Positions 16,909 to 25,560 of a stretch of 59,909 bases of DNA are shown piece after piece. The number at the start of each line of letters is the position of its first letter. Position 1 is the stretch's first letter. The notes beneath the pieces were generated by a model that saw only the letters and a list, made by a program, of their open reading frames with translations, did not search any database and was not told where the DNA came from. Location of the stretch: NCBI GenBank assembly GCA_964653195.1, contig CAZZCX010000006.1, positions 1-59,909 of the forward strand. Reading direction: 5' to 3'. The position numbers were made by a program, and so were the translations under genes. This DNA is from CAYMDS01 sp964653195 (GTDB lineage: Bacteria; Patescibacteriota; Microgenomatia; Levybacterales; UBA12049).

Positions 16909-17895
16909 ATGTTAAACCCTGATTTAAAACTAAATCCAAAAATTTTTGATAAGGATGTTGAGATGAAAGCGACGAGAGAAGGTTATGGCGAGGGATTACT
17001 ATACTTAGGAGATCAGAATCCAAATGTAGTCGTATTGAGTGCTGATTTATCAGAATCTACTCAATGTCACCTTTTTGAAAAAAAATATCCTGAAAGATTT
17101 TTTGAAGTGGGTGTTGCTGAGCAAAATATGGCAGCTATAGCAGCAGGACTAGCAGTGTCAGGAAAAATTGCATTTATTTCTTCATACGCTACATTTTCTC
17201 CAGGTAAAAATTGGGAGACAATCAGAACAACCGCTGTTTATAATTGGGCGAACGTTAAGGTGGCAGGTCATCATGCCGGTATCATGACAGGTCCTGACGG
17301 AGCTACACATCAGGCTACAGAGGATATTGCTATAACACGCGTCTGGCCTAAAATGACGGTTTTAGTTCCTTGTGATTCTATACAAGCTAAAAAGACTACT
17401 ATAAGAGCCGGTGAAATTGATGGACCTGTGTACTTGAGATTTACCCGTGATAAGACTCCGATTATGACTACACTAGATACACCATTTGAAATGAATAAAA
17501 TTCAAACCTTTTGGATTAGTGATGCACCGGTCGCTACAATTTTCTCAACGGGGTATATGACATATTATGCGCTACAAGCTGCTAAAGAGCTTGAAGAAGA
17601 GCAGATTCATGTAGAAGTTGTGAATGTTCCAGTGATCAAGCCATTGGATGCTGATGGAATAATTAACGCAGTGAATAGATCTGGCGCAGCCGTTACTGTA
17701 GAAGATCATCAAATTGAAGGAGGTTTGGGGGGCGCGATAGCAGAATTACTATCTGAAAAACGACCGACAAAGATGAAATTTATAGGTTTAAGAAATACAT
17801 TTGCTGAATCAGGCAAAACGCAAGAATTACTAGCGAAATATAAGATGGACACACAAGCGATAAAAGAAGCTGTGAGAAATATAATTAAAAAGTAA
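16909..17895 (+). CDS. Transketolase C-terminal subunit
   Basis: The pyrimidine-binding and C-terminal halves of transketolase (328 aa). The catalytic Glu lies in RFFEVGVAEQNMAAIAAGLA near residue 74, with the aromatic pocket ISSYATF and the His-containing HHAGIMTGPDGATHQ. It must pair with the transketolase-N half fused to glycerate kinase just upstream. A heptad array fills the 90-bp gap between them. The complex would move C2 units between sugar phosphates in the non-oxidative pentose phosphate pathway. Confidence 0.93.
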   Translation: MLNPDLKLNPKIFDKDVEMKATREGYGEGLLYLGDQNPNVVVLSADLSESTQCHLFEKKYPERFFEVGVAEQNMAAIAAGLAVSGKIAFISSYATFSPGKNWETIRTTAVYNWANVKVAGHHAGIMTGPDGATHQATEDIAITRVWPKMTVLVPCDSIQAKKTTIRAGEIDGPVYLRFTRDKTPIMTTLDTPFEMNKIQTFWISDAPVATIFSTGYMTYYALQAAKELEEEQIHVEVVNVPVIKPLDADGIINAVNRSGAAVTVEDHQIEGGLGGAIAELLSEKRPTKMKFIGLRNTFAESGKTQELLAKYKMDTQAIKEAVRNIIKK

Positions 17896-17935
17896 AAAGT
17901 TAAAATGCAAAATCACAATGAAAAATTCAAAAGTG
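17887..17935. repeat. Heptad array over the S23 gene start
   Basis: Seven in-phase 7-mers: AAAAAGT twice, TAAAATG, CAAAATC, ACAATGA, AAAATTC, AAAAGTG. They cover the transketolase stop, the S23 start codon at 17905 and its first codons. Confidence 0.7.
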
Positions 17936-18282
17936 ATCTAAAAGACAGATGTTATAAATTTAGCTTAACAATAATTGTATTTGTAGAATCTTTACCGAAT
18001 AAGAGAGCATGTTGGATAATAGCTAGTCAATTGCTTAGAAGTGCAATGACCGTTGGGGCTAACTTAGTAGAAGCTACCTCAGCTAGTTCAAAGTTGGAGT
18101 TTAAAAAGTTCCATGAAATTGCTTTGAAGAGTGCTAATGAAACAAAATATTGGTTGGGATTACTAAAAGACTCCGGCTTAGGAGATAAAAATAGAATAGA
18201 TATGTTATTAAAAGAAATCACAGAAATTGCAAATATGTTAGCAGCGGGTATTATGAGAATGAAAGGAAAAACTAGCTTTTGA
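17905..18282 (+). CDS. S23-type four-helix bundle protein
   Basis: A 125-aa all-helical protein of the family named after proteins encoded in 23S rRNA intervening sequences. It shows the characteristic LLRSAMTVGANLVEATSASS helix and later EIALKSANETKYWLGLLKD. It sits inside an operon of metabolic genes with no obvious link, and both its ends lie in heptad arrays (17887-17935 and 18277-18332), which looks like insertion as a cassette. The molecular role of the family is not established; RNA or protein binding has been proposed. Confidence 0.88.
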   Translation: MQNHNEKFKSDLKDRCYKFSLTIIVFVESLPNKRACWIIASQLLRSAMTVGANLVEATSASSKLEFKKFHEIALKSANETKYWLGLLKDSGLGDKNRIDMLLKEITEIANMLAAGIMRMKGKTSF

Positions 18283-18332
18283 CTTTTTACTTGTGCTTTT
18301 AGCTTTTAAATTTTGAGTTTTGAATTATGAAT
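18277..18332. repeat. Heptad array between S23 and the FAD oxidase
   Basis: Eight in-phase 7-mers: TTTTGAC, TTTTTAC, TTGTGCT, TTTAGCT, TTTAAAT, TTTGAGT, TTTGAAT, TATGAAT. The first unit holds the S23 stop codon and the last holds the next start codon, so the array is the whole intergenic region. Confidence 0.85.
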
Positions 18333-19988
18333 CATATTATCGAACAATTGCATTTACTACTTCCCGGCAAAGTTTTTACAGATGATACTACTTTAGATAA
18401 ATATAAACGTGATGCAAGTGTCTTTGAGATGAAGCCACAAGCGGTAGTAATTCCAGAAACAACAGAAGAACTTCAAAAATTAGTAATATTCGTAAAAGAG
18501 CATAAAAGACACAATCCGGAACTTTCTCTTTCTGTAAGAGCAGCAGGTACATGCATGAGCGGTGGTTCGTTGACTGAATCAATTCTTATCGTTATTGAAA
18601 AGTTCAATAAGATACTTAAAATAACAGCTGAAGAAGCGTTTGTTCAACCAGGAGTATACTATCGAGATTTTGAAAAAGAAATAGCAAAGTATGGTCTTAT
18701 ATATCCGCCTTACCCTTCTTCAAAAAGACTTTGTGCAATGGGTGGAATTGCAGCAAATAATGCTGGAGGTGAAAAGTCACTACAGAATGGAAAAGCAGAA
18801 GATTTTGTAAATGAACTTAAGGTAATTTTAAATGATGGCAAGGAGTATTCATTTAGAAAGTTAACTCTTCCTGAGCTTGAAATAAAATTAGATCTCCATA
18901 CTTTTGAAGGAGAAATCTATAGAGAGTCATTCAGATTATTTAATAAGCATTACGATATAATTCATAAAAGCAAACCTCAAGTGTCGAAAAATTCAGCTGG
19001 GTATAACATATGGAATGTATGGGATAAAAGGCACTTTGATCTAAGTAAAGTTTTTGTGGGTTCACAGGGAACACTCGGAATAATTACTGAAATAAACTTC
19101 AAGATAGTACCTAAGAAGAAACATCGGGGTATGTTAATTTGTTATCTGGATAATTTAAATAACCTACCCGAGATAGTAAAGACTGTTTTAAAATATCAAC
19201 CTGAAAGTTTTGAAACTTTTGATAACTACACTTTCAAGTTAGCCCTGAAGTATGTAACTGGTTTTTCAAATGTTCTAAAAATTAGCTCAATGGAAACAAT
19301 AAAAAGATTTATGCATGAATATATGTATGTCTTGGTTAAGGGAATACCTAAGCTTGTATTACTGATAGAGTTTGAAGAAGTTAGTCTGCATGATATTAAT
19401 GGTAAAATACATACCTTAGCTGATGAATTAGTTAATTATGAAAATCTGGTTTTAAGAATAACTAAAACAGCGGAAGAAAGAGAAAAATACTGGGTAATAA
19501 GACGAGAAAGTTTTAATCTTTTGAGAAAAAAAATAAATGATAAATATGCAGCACCATTTATAGATGATACATGTGTAAGGCCTGAAGTTTTCCCTCAATT
19601 TCTACCAGAATTATATAGAATATTTGAAAAATATCAGCTGCAAGCGACTATTGCAGGGCATATAGGTAATGGTAATTTTCATATAATCCCACTTATGGAT
19701 TTTTCTGATCCTAAAGAAAAAGAAAAATTATACAGAGTTGCTAAGGAAGTATTTGATTTAACATCAAAACTTGGTGGATCTCTTACTGGAGAACACAATG
19801 ATGGACTAATTCGTACGCCATTTTTAAAATATATGTTTAGACCAGAAATTATGCGTCTCTTTAAAGATTTAAAGCATATCTTTGATCCGTTAAATATATT
19901 TAATCCTCATAAAAAAATTGATCTAACTGAGGAGTTTGCATTTAGACGTGTTATCAAGCAAAATCATCTTCAAGAACAAGCAGCTTAA
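18327..19988 (+). CDS. GlcD-like FAD-binding dehydrogenase
   Basis: FAD-linked 2-hydroxyacid dehydrogenase (553 aa) of the glycolate/D-lactate dehydrogenase family. FAD_binding_4 domain: PETTEELQKLVIF, RAAGTCMSGGSL, MGGIAANNAGG near residue 145, then VGSQGTLGIITEINFKIVP. The C-terminal FAD-oxidase domain carries GHIGNGNFHIIP, GEHNDGLIR and FDPLNIFNPHKK. There is no iron-sulphur domain, so electrons must go to another partner. Placed after glycerate kinase and transketolase, it may oxidise glycolate, lactate or another C2-C3 acid linked to them, which is inference. Its TAA stop overlaps the stop of rnhB by 4 bp. Confidence 0.88.
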   Translation: MNHIIEQLHLLLPGKVFTDDTTLDKYKRDASVFEMKPQAVVIPETTEELQKLVIFVKEHKRHNPELSLSVRAAGTCMSGGSLTESILIVIEKFNKILKITAEEAFVQPGVYYRDFEKEIAKYGLIYPPYPSSKRLCAMGGIAANNAGGEKSLQNGKAEDFVNELKVILNDGKEYSFRKLTLPELEIKLDLHTFEGEIYRESFRLFNKHYDIIHKSKPQVSKNSAGYNIWNVWDKRHFDLSKVFVGSQGTLGIITEINFKIVPKKKHRGMLICYLDNLNNLPEIVKTVLKYQPESFETFDNYTFKLALKYVTGFSNVLKISSMETIKRFMHEYMYVLVKGIPKLVLLIEFEEVSLHDINGKIHTLADELVNYENLVLRITKTAEEREKYWVIRRESFNLLRKKINDKYAAPFIDDTCVRPEVFPQFLPELYRIFEKYQLQATIAGHIGNGNFHIIPLMDFSDPKEKEKLYRVAKEVFDLTSKLGGSLTGEHNDGLIRTPFLKYMFRPEIMRLFKDLKHIFDPLNIFNPHKKIDLTEEFAFRRVIKQNHLQEQAA

Positions 19989-20620
19989 GAAAGATATTTT
20001 GAGAGTTTGAAAGAGGTTCTATGTATATCGGATAATCCGTATTCTTGAATCGCCATCCTGTGTAGTTTTGTCCCGTAACCTTTGTGAAGATTAAATGAAT
20101 AATTTTGATATTCTTGTGATATTTTTTCCATATATGTATCCCTATAAACTTTTGCGATAATTGATGCAGCAGCAATGGAAGCTGATAATTTATCTCCATG
20201 AATTATCGCTTTCTGTCGGAATTTACTTATTTTTTTAATGATAAATCCGTCGATAAGATAATATGTTTTCTTTTCTTGATTCATATTTTTTGATAATTGC
20301 TGTGTCGCTTTAAATAGCGCTAATTGATTTGCTTTACCTATACCGTACTTATTTATATAAGAAACAGGAACTTCTACGATGGAAAAATGCACAGCTTTTT
20401 CTTTGATTAGCTCTGATAGATATTGTCTTTTCTTTTTTGATAGCAGCTTTGAATCGTTTAATTCATTTAGTGCAGAAAAATTAAATGGAAGAATAACAGA
20501 TGCAGCAACAATTGGACCTGCAAATGCACCTCTTCCAACTTCATCTAATCCTGCAACGAAATCGTAGCCAAGTTGTAAGTAGCGTAACTCTTCATCAAGC
20601 GTTGGACGGGGGATTTTCAT
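19985..20620 (-). CDS. rnhB: Ribonuclease HII
   Basis: Removes ribonucleotides and RNA primers from DNA. The acidic site is visible in GLDEVGRGAFAGPIV (Asp-Glu), in YYLIDG and in the later Asp of SIIAKVYRDTYM. Taking the ATG at 20620 (MKIPRPTLDEE) gives 211 aa, a normal size; the open frame continues to 20674 with other Met codons but would then overlap the DUF2130 gene more. Even so the start overlaps that gene by 26 bp, suggesting translational coupling. Convergent with the FAD oxidase; both stops share TTAA. Confidence 0.93.
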   Translation of the reverse strand: MKIPRPTLDEELRYLQLGYDFVAGLDEVGRGAFAGPIVAASVILPFNFSALNELNDSKLLSKKKRQYLSELIKEKAVHFSIVEVPVSYINKYGIGKANQLALFKATQQLSKNMNQEKKTYYLIDGFIIKKISKFRQKAIIHGDKLSASIAAASIIAKVYRDTYMEKISQEYQNYSFNLHKGYGTKLHRMAIQEYGLSDIHRTSFKLSKYLS

Positions 20621-21785
20621 CTTTTTCATCTGATACTTGAAGCTGTACATTTTTTGTATCATATTCAATTTCATCTAAACCTTTAATTTGAGGTAAGGTT
20701 CGACCGATTATCGCTTTAAGATCTCCATGCATTCCATATGTATTATCAATTACCATTCGTATGTTCTTTTCATCTCTTGACCACTTATTCATAAAGTATC
20801 GTCTCTCTTTTTCTATTTCGTTTTGCATGTTTGTAAACGCTTCAACAATCGCTTCTATTCTATGCTTGAATTCTGTACCTGAAAGATACGTATACATCAA
20901 CTCCATTTTCCCATCCTTTGCCTGAACTGATTGTTTAGCGTAATATACCTCAATTAATTTTGCCCTCAATGTACTAGCAAGTGTAATAACAAAATTGCGA
21001 TTCGTCACCCAAATACCATTATGGTATCCAGCAACAGTCATAGCTAATGGTAATACCTCAGTTATAATAACGGCTTCCTGCGCATTCATATTTCTCTTAT
21101 CGGCTTTTAATTTTTCGATCCAACCTTCCTGCCACGTTTTTGTATTTTTAAGCTCCCAAAGGATTTTACCGTTATAGTTACCTTTACTATCCCATACCTC
21201 TTGAACGATATCAGCACCTCGCACACCTTTTCCTACAGGTGAAATCTTATCATTCGGATAAGTAATATGAAGTAAGTTTTCAAATTCCAATTCAAAAGCT
21301 TCTCCCTGAGTTTGTTGGGAGCCTTGTTGTAGCTTTCTTCGCATATCCTCAAGCTCTTTAAGTGCATCTGTAAGCTGTTTATCTTTCTCAGCGATTTTTC
21401 CATGCTGTTCTTCTTCTGCTTTTTTCTGAGCTTCAATTCTAATTTTTTCTTCTTCAGAGGCAAGTTGCTTTAACATTTCCACCTTCAAATCTTCTTTTTC
21501 TCTTTTTAAATCGTGCATCTTTTGAGAAAGTTCCTCCCTTTTTTCAAGAAGTTCCTTAATTCGTTCTTCTTTGAAGTTAGCTGATTCATTCAAGTCTTTT
21601 AACTTTGCAGCAAACTCTTCCTGAAGTCTTTTTGTAGATTCATTAACAGCTCTTATTTTTACTTCCGCTAGTTCTTTTTCATGCTTTAATCGTTCATTCG
21701 CGATGATTTCTTCTTGCACTTGCTTTGAAAGAGCGCTAGATATTTTGATCTCTTTCCCACATGATGGGCAAATAATTTTATCCAT
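20595..21785 (-). CDS. DUF2130 coiled-coil, PD-(D/E)xK nuclease-like protein
   Basis: A 396-aa protein with an N-terminal half zinc ribbon (IICPSCGKEI), a long coiled coil (about residues 20-160, rich in E, K, R, L) and a C-terminal DUF2130 domain. Within that, GVRGADIVQEV supplies an Asp and ILWELKNTK an E-x-K, matching a restriction-endonuclease-like core, followed by VIITEVLP. No catalytic role has been established for the family; a DNA-end or structural maintenance function is possible. It precedes rnhB with a 26-bp overlap. Confidence 0.85.
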   Translation of the reverse strand: MDKIICPSCGKEIKISSALSKQVQEEIIANERLKHEKELAEVKIRAVNESTKRLQEEFAAKLKDLNESANFKEERIKELLEKREELSQKMHDLKREKEDLKVEMLKQLASEEEKIRIEAQKKAEEEQHGKIAEKDKQLTDALKELEDMRRKLQQGSQQTQGEAFELEFENLLHITYPNDKISPVGKGVRGADIVQEVWDSKGNYNGKILWELKNTKTWQEGWIEKLKADKRNMNAQEAVIITEVLPLAMTVAGYHNGIWVTNRNFVITLASTLRAKLIEVYYAKQSVQAKDGKMELMYTYLSGTEFKHRIEAIVEAFTNMQNEIEKERRYFMNKWSRDEKNIRMVIDNTYGMHGDLKAIIGRTLPQIKGLDEIEYDTKNVQLQVSDEKDENPPSNA

Positions 21786-21861
21786 AAATCAGGTTCTACT
21801 ATATATTCAAAGTGAGTAATTAGCAAGTATAAAACATTCTAGATTTGTTATGATATTTTAT

Positions 21862-22350
21862 ATGTTAGATTATATTCTTAAAGCTACCCTAGTTAGTTTC
21901 TTTCCTAAAGTTTTAATTATTGCCATAGTTTTTATTTTTTTAACAGGATATATCTATGGATACTCAATCAGCTTTCTATTTGGTATAAAAAGAACTTTTA
22001 CTATTGGTTTTTTTGTGATCATGCTTACCTCAATACTTATTCTTATATCGTCAACAGGATTTCTATTTACTGCACCTTGTAGTTTTTTAATGAATTCAAA
22101 TGTATGTCCTGAAGATCTTCCTATAATAACACGTCTTGCTTTCAGTTTATTTTTGCTTTTGTCACATTTTTTCATAAATTTTTCTCTAGGACATCTAGGT
22201 GTGCTACTGGGAGTAATTTCATATTTTCCAAGTGAATTGTTTTTAAATAGATATATTAAGATTAAAACCATGAAAAAATCTGTATCAGAAATAGAAAACT
22301 TGGAAGTATTAAGTACACAGATTACAATGGGGACCAGAAAGCTGGAATGA
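21862..22350 (+). CDS. Hypothetical membrane protein
   Basis: Unrecognised protein with four predicted transmembrane helices and a charged C-terminal tail (KKSVSEIENLEVL). An earlier ATG at 21850 lies inside a TATGAT that looks like a -10 box, so the ATG at 21862 (7 nt after that box) is the likelier start, giving 162 aa. A short Cys-containing loop (TAPCSFLMNSNVCPED) separates helices 2 and 3 and could form a disulphide. Followed 32 bp later by a holin-like gene. Confidence 0.6.
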   Translation: MLDYILKATLVSFFPKVLIIAIVFIFLTGYIYGYSISFLFGIKRTFTIGFFVIMLTSILILISSTGFLFTAPCSFLMNSNVCPEDLPIITRLAFSLFLLLSHFFINFSLGHLGVLLGVISYFPSELFLNRYIKIKTMKKSVSEIENLEVLSTQITMGTRKLE

Positions 22351-22382
22351 ATTAGGTGCTGTTATAATAGTAATAATAAATT

Positions 22383-22787
22383 ATGCTTAAAGTCTTATTT
22401 CGAAATATCGCGATTTATGCAGCTTCTCTATTTCTAGTTCCATATTTCGTATCAGGTGTGAAGATATATGGAGGTATTCAGACACTTATTATCGGAGCGA
22501 TAGTATTAACTGGAATGTTTTTACTATTAAGACCCATACTTCAAATTTTGACTTTTCCATTTAATGTCATAACTATGGGTGTGTTTTCTATAATAACAAA
22601 CGCAGTGATATTATATTTATTAACAGTATTTGTTCCGAATATAAGGATTCAAGCATTTCGATTCCAAGGTGCCTCAATAGGAGGTTTCAGCATAAGCCCA
22701 ATTGAAATAAATACAATCTTTGCTTTTTTGGCAGCTTCTGTTGTAATATCTATGATCTCAGGAATAATAAAATGGTTAATTAAGTAA
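22383..22787 (+). CDS. Mycobacterial-type 4-TM phage holin family protein (YvlD-like)
   Basis: A 134-aa protein with four hydrophobic helices; the pattern LRPILQILTFPFNVITMGVF after helix 2 and a short extracytoplasmic loop are hallmarks of the COG1950/YvlD family. In spite of the name, members are ordinary chromosomal membrane proteins with no proven lysis role. A TATAAT lies about 15 nt before the start. Confidence 0.82.
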   Translation: MLKVLFRNIAIYAASLFLVPYFVSGVKIYGGIQTLIIGAIVLTGMFLLLRPILQILTFPFNVITMGVFSIITNAVILYLLTVFVPNIRIQAFRFQGASIGGFSISPIEINTIFAFLAASVVISMISGIIKWLIK

Positions 22788-22862
22788 ATATTACAATAAT
22801 AATTGAGTGAATGAACAAAGTAATATTTTCTGAAAATTCAAGTATAAGAAAGTGAAAGAAAT

Positions 22863-23843
22863 ATGAATGAAGCATTGTTAAATACAAAGATTGTGTGTCT
22901 AGGTGGAGGAATCGGAACAAGCAATCTGTTAAAAGGCTTAAAGAGTCTCAATCCTGATATAAGTGTGATAACATCAATGGCAGATGACGGAGGATCATCA
23001 GGAAGACTCAGAAAAGCATATAATATTATGCCTCCCGGAGATATTATATCGTGTATTGCTGCTATGATTCCTGATACGCAAAATGAGCTTTCTGAACTTT
23101 TGACATATAGATTTCCAGGGAATAATAGTAAAGTGAATAAATCAATAGAAGGACATAAATTAGGAAACTTAATTATGTTGGCAGAGATTCAGAGAACCGG
23201 TGATTTTCATAAAGCTGTTGAAATTATTAAGAAATTGTTTGGTGTAAAAGGTAATTTTTTGCCAGCTACTGAAGAAAGAACTCACTTAACAGGAATCACA
23301 AATGATGGAAGAAGGATTCATAGCGAAACAACTTTAGATCTTGCTAAATACAGTCAGCCGTATGGACTTAAAAAGATTTACTTAACTCCTAAAAAGCCGA
23401 AAGTAAATGAAAGTGTAATAAAGTCAATTTTAGATGCTGAAATTATTTTAAGCGGTCCAGGTGATCTCTATACCAATCAGCTGCCTGTACTTATAATTCC
23501 TCAAATAAGAGAAGCAATAATAAATAGCAAAGCTCGGAAAAAAGTATTTATTGTGAATATTACGAATAAACCATTTGAAACAAGAAAATATACGGTGAAA
23601 GATTTTGTAAATGCAGTGTCTGTTCACATGGAGGCATTTCCCTTTGATACTGTACTTGTAAATAATAATATTAGTAACCAAATACCTAAAAAATTCAGAT
23701 ACGAATATGTTCCTTTGGTTGACTTCAAAACGAATATGTACACACTAATAAAAGCAGATGTAGTATTTGATACCTTCCCCCTTTATCACGATCCACATAA
23801 GCTTGCAAGAGCTATAAATAGATTATATAATAGTGAGGCCTAA
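22863..23843 (+). CDS. yvcK: YvcK/CofD-like UDP-sugar binding protein
   Basis: Gluconeogenesis factor YvcK family (326 aa), which in Firmicutes binds UDP-GlcNAc and adjusts cell-wall and carbon metabolism. Clear start VCLGGGIGTSNLLKGL, then SMADDGGSSGRLR and MPPGDIISCIAAM, GHKLGNL, and LSGPGDLYTNQLPVL. Full length. Next gene is secG 9 bp later, so it is probably co-transcribed. Confidence 0.92.
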   Translation: MNEALLNTKIVCLGGGIGTSNLLKGLKSLNPDISVITSMADDGGSSGRLRKAYNIMPPGDIISCIAAMIPDTQNELSELLTYRFPGNNSKVNKSIEGHKLGNLIMLAEIQRTGDFHKAVEIIKKLFGVKGNFLPATEERTHLTGITNDGRRIHSETTLDLAKYSQPYGLKKIYLTPKKPKVNESVIKSILDAEIILSGPGDLYTNQLPVLIIPQIREAIINSKARKKVFIVNITNKPFETRKYTVKDFVNAVSVHMEAFPFDTVLVNNNISNQIPKKFRYEYVPLVDFKTNMYTLIKADVVFDTFPLYHDPHKLARAINRLYNSEA

Positions 23844-23852
23844 AAAATACTT

Positions 23853-24059
23853 ATGTTAATGAATATAATTCAAATCGTGGTCGCACTTCTTTTAATTGTC
23901 GCGGTATTATTACAGTCATCTGAAGGAGGTCTTTCGCCAGTATTTGGAGGCGGAGGTGAAATGTATCGAAGCAAGCAGACTGTCGAGAAATTCCTTCAAT
24001 ACTCTACTGTTTTGCTAGCTTTAATTTTGGCAGGTACATCTATAGCACTTCTTTTATAG
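23853..24059 (+). CDS. secG: Preprotein translocase subunit SecG
   Basis: 68-aa two-helix subunit of the Sec channel: helix 1 near 3-22 (IIQIVVALLLIVAVLLQSSE), the Gly-rich cytosolic loop GGLSPVFGGGGEMYRSK with the conserved FGG, and helix 2 near 48-67. Length and topology are normal. The start could be Met1 or Met3. The stop lies 1 bp before a heptad array. Confidence 0.93.
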   Translation: MLMNIIQIVVALLLIVAVLLQSSEGGLSPVFGGGGEMYRSKQTVEKFLQYSTVLLALILAGTSIALLL

Positions 24060-24060
24060 C

Positions 24061-24130
24061 CTCATAACTCATAACTCATAACTTATAACTTTTTAAAAAT
24101 GGTTGAAGTTAATAGTTTTAAGTTATAAGC
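24061..24130. repeat. Heptad array with foldback between secG and peptide-binding protein gene
   Basis: Ten in-phase 7-mers: CTCATAA three times, CTTATAA, CTTTTTA, AAAATGG, TTGAAGT, TAATAGT, TTTAAGT, TATAAGC. CTTATAACTT (24082-24091) is perfectly complementary to AAGTTATAAG (24120-24129), giving a 10-bp stem over a 28-nt loop. Confidence 0.88.
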
Positions 24131-24145
24131 TGGATTTATAAAAAC

Positions 24146-25504
24146 ATGGCTGTATTACGTTCTCGTTTCCTTTTCTGGCTGCTTAAAGCTTATGTGAAGA
24201 AATGGGGTAAGCAATTTATATTGTTTTTTATCACAGGATTTATCATTTTTTTGCTATTGATAAGATTTTCTCCATTCATAATTTCACGAATCCCTACCCA
24301 GAATAGAAGAATAGTAGGTGTAAGCGGTGTATATTCTACATCAGAAATACCAAGTTTTATAGTTTCAAAAGTCTCAGACGGTCTTACAAAACTTACTCCA
24401 GATGGTAAAGTTTTACCAAATCTTGCTACTTCTTGGAAAATTGAAAATAACGGCAAGAAATACACTTTTTTTCTTTCAAAAAATATTAACTATACTGATG
24501 GAACAAAATTTACTTCAAAAACAATACCTTATACCTTTAAAGATGTTTCTATTGAAAGACCTGATGATTACACTATAACCTTCAGCCTTAAAGACGCTTA
24601 TGCCCCATTTCTCGTAACTGTTTCTAAGCCAATATTTTATAAAGGTTATATCGGAACAGGAAAGTTTATTTTAAATAACATTGAGTTAAATGGTAATTTC
24701 ATAAAATCTATTCAACTTGTCTCCTCAAATAATAAATTCCAGTCTGAAGAATATATTTTTTATCCAACAGAAGAGTCATTAAAGATAGCTTTTGCTTTGG
24801 GTGAAGTGACAGATGCTGTTGGTATAAATGACCCCAAATTACTTAAATCAAATATAGAGTTATATTCAGGTATAATTACTGAAAAAAAGCCTGACTTTAC
24901 AACATTAATTACATTGTTTTTTAATACTGAAGATCCAGTTTTATCTGATAAAAAGTGGAGAAGCGGATTGACTTATGCATTGCCCAGCGAGTTTAAAAAC
25001 GGAGTTCGTGTATATACCCCATATCCTCCTAATTCATTTTATTTTAATGATACGTTTATGGATAAATCTCAGGATATTACTCACGCAAAAGTTTTAATCG
25101 AATCAGCCATGGAAACTGCAAGTAGCGAGGCTCCGTTATTAAAGATGAAAGTATTAAAAAAATACACAACAACTGCAAAAGAAATTGTAGAGCAATGGCG
25201 AAAAGTAGGTATAAAAGCAGATATTGAAGAAGTGAGTACTATTCCAGATTCATTTCAGATTTATCTTGGAGACTTTAACGTACCAAGAGACCCTGATCAA
25301 TATTCTTTATGGCACTCTAATCAAGTAAACAATATTACTCGCTTTAAAAACTTACGAATAGATAAATTACTTGAGGACGGAAGACGGAATGTCGATTTAA
25401 CAGATCGTTTACAAATTTATACAGATTTTCAAAAATACCTTATCGATGAATCACCTGCAGCCTTTCTTTATTTTCCTATAACGTATACTTTTAAGAGAAA
25501 TTAG
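24146..25504 (+). CDS. Family 5 extracellular solute-binding protein, membrane-anchored
   Basis: Oligopeptide-type binding protein (452 aa) for an ABC importer. An N-terminal transmembrane anchor (about residues 24-45) replaces a lipobox. SBP_bac_5 features follow: VSDGLTKLTPDGKVLPNLA, WKIENNGKKYTFFL, FKDVSIERPDDYTITFSL and near the C-terminus DPDQYSLWHSNQ. It is somewhat shorter than the usual 500 aa or more. No permease or ATPase lies next to it, so its partner must be elsewhere. Confidence 0.85.
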   Translation: MAVLRSRFLFWLLKAYVKKWGKQFILFFITGFIIFLLLIRFSPFIISRIPTQNRRIVGVSGVYSTSEIPSFIVSKVSDGLTKLTPDGKVLPNLATSWKIENNGKKYTFFLSKNINYTDGTKFTSKTIPYTFKDVSIERPDDYTITFSLKDAYAPFLVTVSKPIFYKGYIGTGKFILNNIELNGNFIKSIQLVSSNNKFQSEEYIFYPTEESLKIAFALGEVTDAVGINDPKLLKSNIELYSGIITEKKPDFTTLITLFFNTEDPVLSDKKWRSGLTYALPSEFKNGVRVYTPYPPNSFYFNDTFMDKSQDITHAKVLIESAMETASSEAPLLKMKVLKKYTTTAKEIVEQWRKVGIKADIEEVSTIPDSFQIYLGDFNVPRDPDQYSLWHSNQVNNITRFKNLRIDKLLEDGRRNVDLTDRLQIYTDFQKYLIDESPAAFLYFPITYTFKRN

Positions 25505-25560
25505 AGTCTTAATTTCGAAAAATATTATTTTATTGTCGTACTAAATAAATTTTCATAAAA

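Noticed and set aside
16826..18332. Heptad arrays as a CRISPR array
   Set aside because: The units are 7 bp with no unique spacers of constant length and no cas genes are present.
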